Assembly (NCBI RefSeq): GCF_907164915.1
Contig: NC_061869.1
Location: 45,877,771-45,941,770, forward strand
Length of the DNA stretch: 64,000 bases
Direction: 5' to 3'
Source: Impatiens glandulifera
Lineage: Eukaryota; Streptophyta; Magnoliopsida; Ericales; Balsaminaceae
A model generated the notes under the pieces. The model ran no database searches. It was not told the DNA's origin and saw only the letters and a list, made by a program, of their open reading frames with translations. Shown in pieces: positions 48,194 to 59,884 of the stretch; within the stretch, counting starts at the first letter, position 1, and every line of letters starts with the position of its first letter. A program made the translations under genes and the position numbers.

Positions 48194-49024
48194 GAGAAAC
48201 CATTTCCAGGATGCTTGAGAAAAATGGTTAATATGTTTGATTTTAGCACAACGGCTGGAAATAGGCTTCTCACAGACAAAGCTCATCGCGATGGTAATTC
48301 CTTGTTAGCTATTATTATGATTCATTTATTTAAAATAGAGCAATATTTGAAAGAAATTTTTAGCACCTTGAGAGGAATTGTCATGAAATCTCACATATAT
48401 AACATCTAACATCTCTACTCATTTGTAATGAGTAGTAGTTGATTATGCATGCATTCTAGTAGACTGTATCCTTTAAAAAAGTTCGGATGAAGCAAATGTA
48501 TTTATATCTAGATGTGAATATTGTCAAGACATGGAATCTAGGTCCTAAAGAGAGAGTTATTACTAGGATAAACACAATTAAAATTGAGGAGTCATACAAT
48601 TCACACAGTTTTGGCTTAAACTCTACATTGTGATCATTTATTTGTTTTTTATTTAAATATGGGTCCATTTTGCATTTAAATTCTATTTAATGTGATGTTT
48701 GACACTATCATTCATTTTTTTTTTTACAAGAATATGTTGTTTTTACCAGCCAATGCATCTAATCTGATTTGAGGCTTAAGCATGCTATACCAACTTTAGA
48801 TGTCGTGTAATTTAGTTATTCAATTTGTATTTTCTTGTTTTCTTCTTCTGTTTCTTAAAATCTTGATTGCAGCTGGTTAGTAGAATTAGGAAATTAAAGT
48901 TTGTGAGTGATATTGCTCTAGATTCCAAAATATAATTAAGATCTGGCTTGTTGAAACAGGTCTTCAGTTATCCAGGAGTCAATTAGGTGCAACAGTTAGG
49001 ACAAGCCCTTTGGAAGATCAAATG
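48194..49024 (+). pseudogene. Captured two-exon fragment of a TRM/LONGIFOLIA-like (DUF3741/DUF4378) gene
   Basis: Exon 1 (about 48194-48293) reads EKPFPGCLRKMVNMFDFS, then TTAGNRLLTDKAHRD, and ends at a GTAATT donor. Exon 2 (48960-49024) follows an ACAG acceptor in the matching phase and reads LQLSRSQLGATVRTSPLEDQ, ending at a GTATAA donor. From memory this is the N-terminal block of plant TRM-type proteins (GC-GR-MVNLFDL, GNKLLTDKPHRDGS, LSRSQSDV), which bind TON1 and organise cortical microtubules. No further exons (DUF3741 VARLMG-like motif, DUF4378) follow. It lies in a mosaic repeat, so capture by a transposon is the likely origin. The family call is by recollection. Confidence 0.55.
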
Positions 49025-49065
49025 GTATAAACTATATTGACAAATAAAATCACTGAATATTTGAG

Positions 49066-49155
49066 CATTTCGGAATCCGATCTAGTTTCTTTTATGGATG
49101 CCGCAAAGGCAATGGTAGCTAGCCCTCTTTTCTCAAGAAAATGGGAAACCAGATA
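49066..49155 (+). pseudogene. Exon-like fragment shared with 11755-11844
   Basis: The frame reads ISESDLVSFMDAAKAMVASP and LFSRKWETR before a TAA. The first 16 residues are the same in the short copy at 11755-11844. The parent gene is not recognised. Confidence 0.45.
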
Positions 49156-49160
49156 AGTAA

Positions 49161-50455
49161 CAAGGCATGCTACATCAAACATAGATATTGAAATTGATCA
49201 TGTCTGTTAGACCCTGTGAAATAAAATCTTGCATAAACTTCTTTGTTATTCTCGCACCAATACATGATTACAATGACTTATAAGTTAAAACTAAGAAATT
49301 GGATTCATTGATATAATATATATTTTTTACCGTTACCTACAAGGCTATTCTTCGGGGAACTCATTGATCTTATTGAAGATCTCTGTGCTCGTTAAAGTTT
49401 GTTTCTTTTGTCATACCTTTTGGTCATTTGTGGACATAATTACATCATGTTGTTTGTTTGTTTTTATTTTTGTTTTTTATCTTTCTTTCTTTTCTTGTTA
49501 TGCTTGTGTCGTTGTGCTTAAACGACTCTCATTTATATAATTTGCATGTACTTTAAAAAAAACAAAACCCTACAAGGCTATTCTTGGGGAATTCACTTCC
49601 TCAAAATGCTATGAACAAGGTGAGTTAATTACCCTATTAAATTAGATAAAGTATGTTATCTTCTTCTTTATTAGAATTTAAACAAGGTGGGATGAATTTT
49701 GTCTTCAATTTCTAGGTGAATAAGAAATAGCTGAAAAAGACATTAGCAGCTGATGGAGGGCAATAACTTGTTTAAGATAAAACAAAAGCTGGAAAAAAAC
49801 ATGAATGGAGTTATTGTATAAGAAAGGAATTCATGTTGGAATTGTTCATATTGATAAAATTGAATGCGGTATTGTTACTTGATCATATAGTCTCCTAACA
49901 AGTGAATGAATATCAGTTATATTAATAAAATTTATTTGTTTCTTCAAGTGTTAGTTATAACTAAGGATTATAATAATACTTCATTGAACATTTTCCCATC
50001 ACTGTGATTTATTTACTTGTCTCATACTTAATACATCTGTGAATTTAAAAGTTTTGAGATATATAAAAGAAAATTAAATTTGTGTCTCTTCTAACCTTGT
50101 ATGGTGCCTCATTTTTTTATTCTAGATAAATATGGGTTGGTGGGTCTATCTTCAAATTTGTGTTCATCCTCTTCACAACAAACTGGGTATAGTTGTTGGA
50201 TATAAGAATTATTTCTAGTTCGGCCATGAAGATCTTTGAGAAATTTATCTTCTTCTTTGATAATTAGTTCTTTCAGTTTGTTCTACTTCATTTCTAACTA
50301 TTAACACAGTAAGAAATCACAATTGATGTGATCAATCAGGAGATACAAGAAGAGATGAGAAACTAGGGTTCGTAGAAGAAAGGAGATAAGAAAGGAATAG
50401 CTTAAGCTTGAGAGAGAGTTAATGTTTTCTTTCATTATGAATATTACTATGATAA
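49161..50455. other. Intergenic DNA, no gene recognised
   Basis: AT-rich, with T-rich runs (49440-49500). I see no supported coding region, tandem repeat or clear transposon end. Confidence 0.5.
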
Positions 50456-50463
50456 GAAATACC

Positions 50464-51121
50464 TAGGAATGAGCAAACAAGTAAAACTAGTTCGTTTTAT
50501 CCCATTAATATTAAATCCAAATTAAATTTATCCAATCCAAACCATTTTATTGATTTATACATATTAAGTATGGATCGGATCTAATATAGTTTGGATAATC
50601 CAAATTGAAAAGCTCTATGACAATATTAAGTTATTGAATGAACATTGATCTCATCTAGTTTGAAGTTGATACGAAATTCCAACTTTTTAATACTTAAAGT
50701 TTGAAGTATACTTTTAATGCAAAATTAAATATTTTAAAATTTTCTGTATAATATTTCTATTTATACCAATACTATATATAAAATTGTATATCTAGCTAGT
50801 AAACAAATCAAACAAGAATTGTTGTATGATGTGGTGTCACCGTGTCGTAAATGCTGTATTAGCGATGCCGCAATTATAGCTGATGGGAACTCATTGAATG
50901 TTTGCCTAATTGCTTACACAAACAAAAACAAATATTTTTTCTTTTGAATAATTTGGATAGTCCTAAATCAATCTGAATTTTAATCCAATCCAAATTTAGT
51001 CCAATCAGAATTTAATTCAAACTTCCGAATTTAATTCAAACTGAAATAACTTATCCAATTTAGTAATTTGGATTCGGTTAGGTTTTGAATTTCAGATTAA
51101 TCCGTTCAATGCTCAACCCTA
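50464..51121. mobile_element. hAT-type MITE, 658 bp
   Basis: The ends are TAGGAATGAGCA and the reverse complement of TAGGGTTGAGCA. The flanks are an 8-bp duplication with one mismatch (GAAATACC at 50456-50463, TAAATACC at 51122-51129). Subterminal AATCCAAA/TTTGGATT words occur at both ends. There is no coding sequence. The terminal dozen bases resemble those of the autonomous hAT element at 30696, but the subterminal words differ. Confidence 0.75.
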
Positions 51122-51129
51122 TAAATACC

Positions 51130-51792
51130 CTAGTTACTCCCTCTATTTACAGTGGAAAGCTAACCTAACTAATTATAAACTTCAACTAATGGGCTTAAGT
51201 GAGGCCCATAAATATCAAGCCAACCGAGATCGGGCTCATCGAGGCTTTAGTCTCACAATTTTCTCCTTAGTTTATGTCATGTGTTAATTATAAGGATAAT
51301 AGTAATAGGGACTAAGATAAGAAAGTATATATACATGGGAAGGGATTAGAGATAGGATAAGAATGAGCTGAAAAGCGAAGACTGTATCCCCATCCCCTTC
51401 TATATTCTCTCATCATTTTCAGAAGTATTACAGTTTACCTTGAAAGTTTCACTTTGTTTACTTTATAATTAATTTGTAAGATGATGCTTTTAAAGTAATC
51501 AGTTTTAGAAATTTTGAACAGTTTGTAATTGATCCCATTAAAACAACATGGTCATTTAAAACTCGGTGTAAGTAGAAAGAGATACTAACCGCAATTCCAA
51601 ACCAATAAACATAAAATAAATACACTGAAATAAGAAAATGTCCAATTTTCTTTTCCAATTAGTCTTTGCATAGCATTTCTTAATTTTCTTTCCTTTTTCT
51701 ACTTCTACTATAATTGAAAATAAGTCTCATGTGTTTCAAAACTCTATTGATGGAAATTCCACCTCTTGTTAATCCAGTACAGTACTAACCAC
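51130..51792. other. Intergenic DNA between two MITEs, no gene
   Basis: No coding region is supported; the minus-strand frame 51458-51658 lacks family features. Confidence 0.5.
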
Positions 51793-51795
51793 TAA

Positions 51796-52623
51796 GGTCA
51801 TCTCCAACCCAAATACATATTCTCAAACCCAAAATGCATTAAACTTTCTATCAAACAGTAATTCATCTTCAACCCAAAAACTCAAACTCAAAAAATATTC
51901 TAAAAATATTCCTTTTTATAATAATTTTTAATTTTTTCAATATTATCTATATATTTATTTAAAATTACAAATTGAACCCATAACTTTACAACAACTTATT
52001 AATTACTTTTAAATTCTAATTATAAATCAATTATTTATACAACTGCATAAAACAAATTAAACATTATTAAAAAAACACAAATTACATTTCACAAACAAAA
52101 AAAATAAAACAAAACAAACCTTATTAAAACATACTTTCCACACATAAAATAGACGATTTATCAATTCTCAGATTGTCTTTTTAAATGTCTTTTTCAATTT
52201 TTTAGTTATGTAATCGGAATGTCTTTTTCAATTTCTTAGTTATGTAATGGATTATTGTATTTTTTCAGTTTTTTTACGTGTTTTATTTTATTAAAATTGT
52301 TTTTATTATTTATTATTTTTTTATCAATATTGTTTATTATTATAAATTTATAATACTTAAAAAATATAAATAAATTATATAAATAAATTAAATATGTAAA
52401 TAAATTAAAATATAAATAACTTATGTAAATTAATTAAAAACAAACTAAAAGGGTTAAAATGAAAGTTTTGAAAACTTTTGAATATGTGAACAGTGTCCCT
52501 GCAAATTTGGGTTTGGAGGAGAGAGAATTTGCAGAAAAACTCAAAATGCAGTTGAGTTTGCAGGTGAGTTGGAGGGCTAAAACATATTATGAAAATGAGT
52601 TTGCAGGTGGGTTGGAGATGATC
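51796..52623. mobile_element. PIF/Harbinger-like MITE, 828 bp, TSD TAA
   Basis: The ends are GGTCATCTCCAACCC and the reverse complement of GATCATCTCCAACCC, flanked by TAA (51793-51795, 52624-52626). The left 200 bp follow the MITE at 38624-39257 closely (AAAATGCA, ATCAAACAGTAATTCATC, ATATTATCTATATATTTAT), which shows one family. It is noncoding. Confidence 0.85.
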
Positions 52624-52908
52624 TAAAGGGTTTAGGAAATAAAGGTAGAAATTATCTTACCAGATAGTCAATGCACATTTGTCTAACCATATCATATACT
52701 CAACTATTCTGGTTAAAAATCTATCACTGTGATAGGATCGGTGCAACCAATAGAGACGGGGTCTGACTATTGTTAGCAACTTCGGATTAACGGATTGATA
52801 AAAATCCTATTAGAGATTAATATCACTTTCTATTTTTTACAAACTTTCATAAACTCTTGAAACAATTCAAGTGCGGAACTATTTGTTTAGGTTTGAAGCT
52901 TTGAACCA

Positions 52909-52948
52909 ATGAAAGATGAAAGATGAAAGATGAAAGATGAAAGACAGA
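52909..52948. repeat. (AAAGATG)n, about five units
   Basis: A short perfect heptamer tandem within the solo LTR. Confidence 0.9.
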
Positions 52949-53674
52949 AGGTAAAGAACACAACAAGTTGTTTATGCATGTTCAGAGCAAACTCTCATAC
53001 GTCACCCATTCACAACCGGATTGATTTCACTAAACTTCTTTGAATAAAGTACAGCTTACTGAATAACGAACACTCTATTGAAAAGAATAAACTCTGTTCA
53101 ACTTATAATATGATCAATAATATCTCTCAGCTAGACAGTGTTTTTGATTCTCTCTTGACTTGGAAAATGATATACAATTAGTAAGTGCAAGAGTAATGAG
53201 TAAGAAGAATTTAATTCGATAACTACTAAGCAAATTGTTCGTCCGTTGTCCTTGAGCATCTATAAATAGTAGAAGGACACCAACGGTCGAATCTTCTACA
53301 TGGACACATGGAAAACATCCATTGGAAAACCGACCATAGTACAAGAGTACAGCAGGCTCTGTGCACATGGATCATGGGCGTACAGAACGGGTAGTGTGCC
53401 AAATATTCTTTTGATCTTGTCTTGTACTGGACAAACCGTTAGAAGGACAAATGCGTACGTGGCGTTCTTTCATTGGATGCAATTAGCTGGCTGTCAAACT
53501 GCACGAGAGTGATTTGAGTAGAGTAGCAGACAACTAGTTGATCGTGAGTAGACGTATGATAACTTCAAACGGCTGCTGAAGCGAGGCATTAGACGTGCTC
53601 TATTATAATACTAAGTCTAAGGAAGTTATACGTCGACGTCTAATAGCGTGTTCCATTAGACCACCAAGTCTAAT

Positions 53675-53825
53675 GGAGTTAGACTGCACGTCTAACTATG
53701 TATCTGTTAGACTGCACGTCTAACTATGCATCTGTTAGACTACACGTCTAACTACGTATCACTTTAGACTTGTCTGAAGGTGTTAGATGCCAACATCTAA
53801 CTACGTATCTGTTAGACTGCACGTC
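53675..53825. repeat. 28-bp array with TTAGACtgcacGTCTAA hairpins, left part
   Basis: Units of TCTGTTAGACTGCACGTCTA plus ACTACGTA recur four to five times; each contains a 6-bp perfect inverted repeat. The array continues at 56795-56990 beyond the nested element. Confidence 0.9.
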
Positions 53826-56794
53826 TGTACGCGTTCATTTCTGTTCACTTCAATTTTCTAGCGCGTATGCCCCTTTTCTATTAATTTGGCATACGCTCCC
53901 TTTTTTTCGAATTGAATTGGCCCATACAGGTTTTAAATTGATACACTTGAGAATGTATCGAACTAATTGACTTGAGAGTCGCCACTTTAGTTTACCTCCC
54001 AAAGAAACTAAAGAAAAGAAAAATCAGAGATTCGTTTTAAGAGTTTGGTGTTTGGTTACGTATTAGGAAAGGGCCTACGGCGCTATGTCCTATACGCCTG
54101 TCTTTACAGACAGTCTCTACTCCTAAGTAATTGGCCATTTGATGTTTGAAAGATTATTACGTTTTCGTTCTGAGTTCAGAACTCTTTTGCTTGCGTGAGA
54201 AATCTTAATCATTTTGCAAGGGGTTAGTCCTATTCATGGGGTATTTGACAAGGATAAGGCATTGGAAAAGTATGAAAAGGCATTGAAAGGCATCAAAGAG
54301 CATTGCAAGGCATAGAGCAACGCTGTCAAAGAAAAACGAGAATCAGAATTCCCGAGAAAGATCAAATGAGAATAGATGAGGAGAATAACAATTCGATTGA
54401 AAAACTAGAATTTTATTCTTTTTGCTCAGAGGAGAGAAGAGAGTGGATTAACTTAAGGTCCCAAGTGTTTACCAGTTAAAAATTTTCAGAGTTAAAGAGA
54501 ACTCCGAACACAACACATTAAAATGAGTCATTTTCAAAAATAATTCCCAAAAATTTCATATGATAGTCAAAAATATTATTAAAAGCTCATAGGAATCGAG
54601 TTTGAAATTTTCGGAGTTATAGAACCCCCGATATGACACTACAAAGATAGACATTTTTCCAAACGGGCCCTAAAAATTCCGGGAAAAATTATTTTCGAAG
54701 AAAATAATATTTTGGAGTTTTGGGGAAAATTTGAGAAAATTTGAAAGTGATTTGAATGTCCGAATCCTCATTTTAAAGTCATTTGTAAATTTTGAGAAAC
54801 AAACAGGACCTTAAGTTTATTTTTTTTTTAGTTTTTTTTTTTTTAAAGTTTAAATTAAAATAAAATCCAAAGAAAGTTTAGAGTTCCAATTGAAAGGAGG
54901 GAAAAAGTTCAGGACTACTTTAATTTCGAATTAAATAATTAATTCGAAATTAAAGTATTTAGGCTATTTTAAAAATAAAAGAGGCCCATGGGCCTCTTTA
55001 CAACTTCAACAGAAGTTGGAGGAAACCTAACATAACAAAATAAAAAAACAAAAAAAAAAACAGAACCCCAACCTCAACCGGTCCTCCATTCTTCTCCGGC
55101 CAGGCGATTTCCGGCGATGACGATTTCCGGCGACCTTCGTCTGCAGCTGAAGACTGCACGAAGACGATACTTCGCCATTCCGTTCATCTCGCAGGGGTTC
55201 CGTCTCCATCCTATGTTGTGACTCATTCGGTCGATTCGAACAGATCCCGATCTCAAGTAGAAGGGATCGACATTGTTTCTCCAAATGGCAATACTGGATC
55301 GACATCGTCTGGATCTTCTTCTTCTTCCAGTTCGCAATCGTCGTGACCATTCGCCTAACCACCAGGAACTCGTGTACGGATCAGAGTCACCTTTCCTTGA
55401 CAACGAGATTTCAATTGAAGAACAGTCACAGAAAGAGCGACTAAGAGAAAGAAAACAGCATGTCTGCCCTTCCTTTCGATCGACGAGGACATTCACAGTT
55501 TTCTCAAAACGAAACTGAGACTTTGGATAGAACGTACTCTAATCAAATCCTATGACTACGCTAAATCCAGACTAACACCTATCAATTGATTATTCAGCCA
55601 ACAATCCAAATCAAAATACAGTAACATAGTATCGAACTAAACAAATTTCATATGCAAGCCTGCAATTTAATATCCACAGTTAAATGGTACCTAAACCGTC
55701 CCAAACACAATCTATCAGCTAGGAAGTTAACCAAACAAATAGAACATGCAACCATAGCAATCAACAAATTCATTGAACAATCAAATGGATTCTTAAACAA
55801 ATAAACGACATCTGTGTACATAATTGATGCCTCAACAATTGAATAAAGATCTACATTGTTGTGGGAGTTACCTGAATGGAAAATACAGACGAAGTAGACT
55901 GAAGAATGAGAAAAAGATGGACTGAAATTGAAAGAGCTCTGGCCGGAACCTGCTGTTGTTCTTCGTATGCGTTTGCTGCAACTGCTTCTTCTTCCTGCTC
56001 TATTGAATCTTGCTTCTTCTTCGACATAACGGAGCCTCCAAGAATGGGATTCGTTTAAGCAATCTCAAAACCATCAAGCACATATCAAGTTACGAATTTT
56101 TAAGTGAAAGGGTGTTCGGTTTAAACCTTTCAGGAACACCTTCCACTCATGACCGGATTTCGTCTAGATATAGGGCACCAATGGGAGATTGGGCTACACC
56201 ATATGAAAGAGGACTAATTTCTCTTTTCAAATCATCCAACATCATTGAATTTCATCTAGTATTGAAGCCGGGATAAATTCATGAAGTCTAGGGTTCGAAT
56301 GGAAGCTCCATGGGGACTTCAAACTTAAGGATTCTTGATTTTCTTTTCCAATAATCCCCCTTTTCAAATAACCCACTTTTCAAATAATCCGATTTTCCCA
56401 CTTTAGAAGACCAGTCCACTCTTTTCCACTTCTTCTTGGCACGTGCTTGATCCGTCTTTGACTCGGGTTGACTCGTCGATTGGCAGGTTGACTCGAGCTG
56501 ACTCGTTCTCTTGTTTTCCTTCTTTTTGAGCATTTTCTGCACAAATTTGCAAACAGTAATATTATACTCAAAATTCAAGATTTTTCAAAACGTACAACAT
56601 GAACATGTCACGGGTTGGGAAAATAGAGTCGTTATGAAATTCGACCTTTGGATCGTTATCTTTTAAGTTTTTCTAGGTCGGTTTTCCATGAGGTGTTTCT
56701 ATTTTTGTTTTCCCAGTTCAATAAACAAACGTGAGTATTATTTCGGGCCGGGTTTTTTATCAGGTATCTAGGGTGTAAAAATGGGGTGTCTACA
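53826..56794 (-). mobile_element. LTR-like insertion nested in the 28-bp array (2969 bp, TSD ACGTC)
   Basis: On plus it runs from TGTACGCG to GGGGTGTCTACA; the flanks are a perfect 5-bp duplication ACGTC (53821-53825, 56795-56799). On minus it begins TGTAGACACCCCATTTT, a start I recall for Tat/Ogre-type gypsy LTRs. A GAGTCGCC motif (about 53977) with GGAAAGGGC...TATGTCC nearby is shared with the LTR at 24180-27674. No protein domain is found; several overlapping short frames at 55027-55520 lie in a GC-rich leader-like part. It is probably a solo LTR, though a short nonautonomous element cannot be excluded. Confidence 0.7.
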
Positions 56795-56990
56795 ACGTCT
56801 AACTACGCATTTGTTAGACTGCACGTCTAACTACGTATATATTAGACTACATTTTTAACTACGTATCTATTCGACTGCACGTCTAACTATACATCCATAA
56901 GATTGCACGTCTAACTACGTATCTGTTAGACTGCACGTCTAACTACGTATCTGTTAGACTACACGTCTAACTAGAATTAGACATTGACAT
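56795..56990. repeat. 28-bp array, right part
   Basis: Continues the array of 53675-53825 with five or more units of the same TTAGACTGCACGTCTAACTA type. Confidence 0.9.
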
Positions 56991-57194
56991 CTAACTTCGC
57001 AACACGTCTATTTAACCTACTTAGACCACGTCTAATTTAGCATAGTTTGATGCACATGCATACACACAAATAGACAACTTAGCTCCATTCTCAACTTATT
57101 AAGTTTTAGTTACATATCATCAAAATAAGATTGGTCATAAAATACACTTATTCTCTAAATTATTTTTAACAAAATAATTTGACCCAACACACTG

Positions 57195-57776
57195 GATTGA
57201 AGATATTTAAATGATAGTGTTGATCAATTGTCAACAAATCTTTTTGTTGGCATGAACATCTTGTTGCATTTTTGTATGAAACATTTATATTTTGAATTTT
57301 AACGTCATGTTGTGTACAAATCATTTGCATGTATTCTAGGAGATGATCAAATATTTTTTTCTCTTAGATTGAAAAGTAGTGCTTTAGTAGTTGATACAAG
57401 ATCCATGACACTTATAATATCAAAATATTTATGTTGCAAAACTTGATAAATTGAGGAACACTCATTTCCAGATCAAGTTGACCATCTACTTGACTTGTTC
57501 AAACATAAGAAGTTGAATTTTCTCATGCTTATCGCATTTTCATCAATTCCATTCTTAAAAATAATCTAGTTTTGTAGACACCTAAATTTTACATTCCCAA
57601 TTTAAATAAAAATAAAAATAAAATCACGAAAACATGATCGGCACGAATGACACGGTTGACATGAACAAAAAGAACGACACGATCTACACGGTATCAATGT
57701 CGCGGTTCACTTGTTGTGGTCGTGGTTGCTAGTCGCTCAAGATCGCTTGTGAAATCAAGAACGTGCGCATGATCGA
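57195..57776. other. Target DNA of the copia element; no gene
   Basis: Repeated short GACACG/CACGA words (57630-57780) continue on the far side of the copia element (62504-62560). Nothing else is recognisable. Confidence 0.4.
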
Positions 57777-57781
57777 CACGA

Positions 57782-58153
57782 TGTTAAGATTTGTATCTCC
57801 CAAATCTGACATGCTTAAAACGATCTTTAAAAACTCAAGAAAGAAGAACATAAGAAGAAGACACGAATTTATAGTGGTTCACTCAAATTGAGTTACGTCC
57901 ACTTTAGTTGACAATAAATTTCTCTATGAAGAAGAAAAAAGAATATAGAGTTTTTTTCCTCACACTTTATCTCTCTAGAATTATGTCTTGTTCATGTAAA
58001 CCCTTAATAATCACATATTTATAGGGTAAACATTCAAGTAATAAAACCTAAATAGCTTTTGGTTAGGCCCAAACCTAAAACCAAATACAAACTTAATAAA
58101 CTCTAATTAACAATTATAAAGTTTATTATAAGTGTAGACTTCATAACTCAACA
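57782..58153 (-). repeat. 3' LTR of the copia element (372 bp)
   Basis: TGTTAAGATTTG...ATAACTCAACA on plus. It matches 62133-62498 throughout with scattered substitutions and small indels. Confidence 0.92.
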
Positions 58154-58167
58154 ATCTCCCATTTGGA
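58154..58167 (-). other. Polypurine tract
   Basis: On minus, CCAAATGGGAGATT lies directly against the 3' LTR, where plus-strand DNA synthesis would be primed. Confidence 0.75.
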
Positions 58168-58199
58168 GACTAACTTCATCATCTCTCGATCGGTAGAAG

Positions 58200-59660
58200 T
58201 TTTCCATCCGATGTCTTAACGAAGAAGACCAACTAAAGTTGCACACAACTTTAGTTTCTCATTTGTCACAACTTTCGTCAGCATATCAGATGGATTCTTA
58301 CTCCCGGAAATCTTCTCAAGATCTAATACTCCATCTTCTAAAGCTGACCGGTGAAATGATAATGAACTTGTATATGCTTTGTCCTTCCATGATAAACTAG
58401 ATTCTTTGCCAAATGAATGACACTTTGACTGTCGCATCACAACACACTTCCCTCGTAGTCTTGACTCAATTCTCGCAAAAGGGTTGTAATCACATCATCT
58501 CCTTAGAAATCTTTGTCACAACAACATACTCTGCCTCACAACTAGAAAAAGCAACAATCTTTTGCAATTTTGAAACCCAACTGATTACCGTACCTTCTAG
58601 AGTATAAATGTACCTTGTTGTGATCTTCATACTATAAACATCACTACTATTGTCAGCATCAACCTATCCTTCCAAACTTATATTAGACTTTCGAAAATAC
58701 AAAGCGAGACCCGTACTTCCTCTTAAGTATCGTAGTATCCACTTTACTGCTTTCCAATGTATTCTATCCAAGTTGCTCATTAATCTACTAACAACTCCCA
58801 CTACATGTTCTATGTCTGGTCTTATGCAAATCATCGCATACATAATACAACCAATGGTAGAGGCATACGAAACAATGATCATGTAAATTTTCTCCTCCTT
58901 TGTTGAAGGCGAATGATCTTTAGATAGTCTCAAGTGACTAGCTAAGGAGGTAGTAATTAGTTTTTCTTCATACAAGTTGAACCTGCTAAGATCTTTCTTC
59001 ACATATTCGTCTTGTGAAAGTTTGAGAACTTCTTCATTCTTGAAAATTTTCATCTCAAGGATTTGTTTTGCAGCACCCAAATCCTTCATTGCAAACTTTT
59101 CAGACAACTCTTTCTTGAGCTTGTTAATCTCATACAAGCTTGCTCCAACAATCAACATGTCATCAACGTAGAGGAGAAAAATAATGTATGATTTATCAAA
59201 CCTCTTGATATAGCAACAATGATCAGCTTCACACCTCAGAAAATTGTTACTTTTCATGAAGTTATCGAACTACGTGTATCATTATCTTGGAGTCTGTTTC
59301 AAACCATACAAACTCTTCTAAAGCTTACATACAAGCTCATTTTTTCCTTTGATTTCAAATCCTTCTGGTTGTCGCATGTAAATCTCTTCATCTAAATCAC
59401 CATGAAGAAAAGCATTTTTGACATCCATTTGTTGAAGATGAAGGTCTTCTTTTGCAACTAAACTCAAAATAGTTCTGATTGTTATCAATTTAACTACTAG
59501 AGAGAAGATCTCGTTGTAGTCAATACCTTCTTTCTGTTGAAATCCTTTCACAACCAATCTTTCCTTTTACCTCATGGTTTTAACATGTTATTCTTTAATC
59601 ATGAAGATCCATCTGTTGTGAAGTGCTTTCTTACCCTTTGGTAGCTCAGTGAGCTCCCAA
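58200..59660 (-). pseudogene. Copia reverse transcriptase and RNase H, broken
   Basis: Pieces on the minus strand: RT start (59318-59557: GFQQKEGIDYNEIFSLVVKL, MDVKNAFLHGDL, IYMRQPEGF); RT core (58664-59257: YIIFLLYVDDMLIVGAS with the YVDD catalytic box intact, then FAMKDLGAAKQILEM, then the connection SYASTIGCIMYAMICIRPDI); RNase H (58216-58650: SCEAEYVV-like stretch, then NPSDMLTKVV near the end). Frameshifts and stops separate them, for example between 59257 and 59318 and around 58440. The domains would copy the element's RNA into DNA and remove the RNA strand. Confidence 0.88.
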
Positions 59661-59884
59661 GTCTCATCTTTAATCGCAGACTCCCACTTAATTGATTAAT
59701 CAGATTGTATTTCTTCCTCATAGCATTCAGGTTCACCTCTATCTGTCAACAAGATATAGTTCAGAGATGGAGACCACCTCTCGACTAGTTTTCAATTCCT
59801 TGACGATCTTCTCAACTATATAACCGGTGTTTGCTGATTTTCCTTTAGGGTCACGTTCTCAATGATTTCATCTTCAACAACACA

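Larger units (their letters stand above)
44600..49160 (+). mobile_element. Large mosaic repeat of the 10.5-11.9 kb family, with captured exons
   Basis: It shares with the short copy the AT-rich left part, the hairpin array (45523-45760), the block 45868-46083 and the exon-like end segment (49066-49155). Between these lie about 3 kb not in the short copy: a moderately GC-rich region with repeated GTTCATCCCT...GTTGTTTATTGCAGGT-like units (46200-46860), another hairpin array (47341-47505), a solo copia LTR (47587-47941) and two exons of a TRM-like gene (48194-49024). The ends and the transposition mechanism are unknown. Confidence 0.5.
52730..57189 (-). mobile_element. Solo LTR (copia-type group), TSD CACTG, containing a nested insertion
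   Basis: On plus it runs from TGATAGGATCGG to TTGACCCAACA, bounded by TG...CA and a perfect 5-bp duplication CACTG (52725-52729, 57190-57194). No internal retroelement domain is present once the nested insertion (53826-56794 plus its duplication) is set aside, leaving about 1.49 kb, which fits a solo LTR. Its minus-strand end (CCGATCCTATCA) resembles those of the LTRs at 12768 and 29176. It contains an AAAGATG heptamer run and a 28-bp array. Confidence 0.85.

Noticed and set aside
55027..55518. Overlapping frames on both strands (111, 140 and 81 codons)
   Set aside because: They overlap on opposite strands within an LTR leader-like, GC-rich region and show no protein family.
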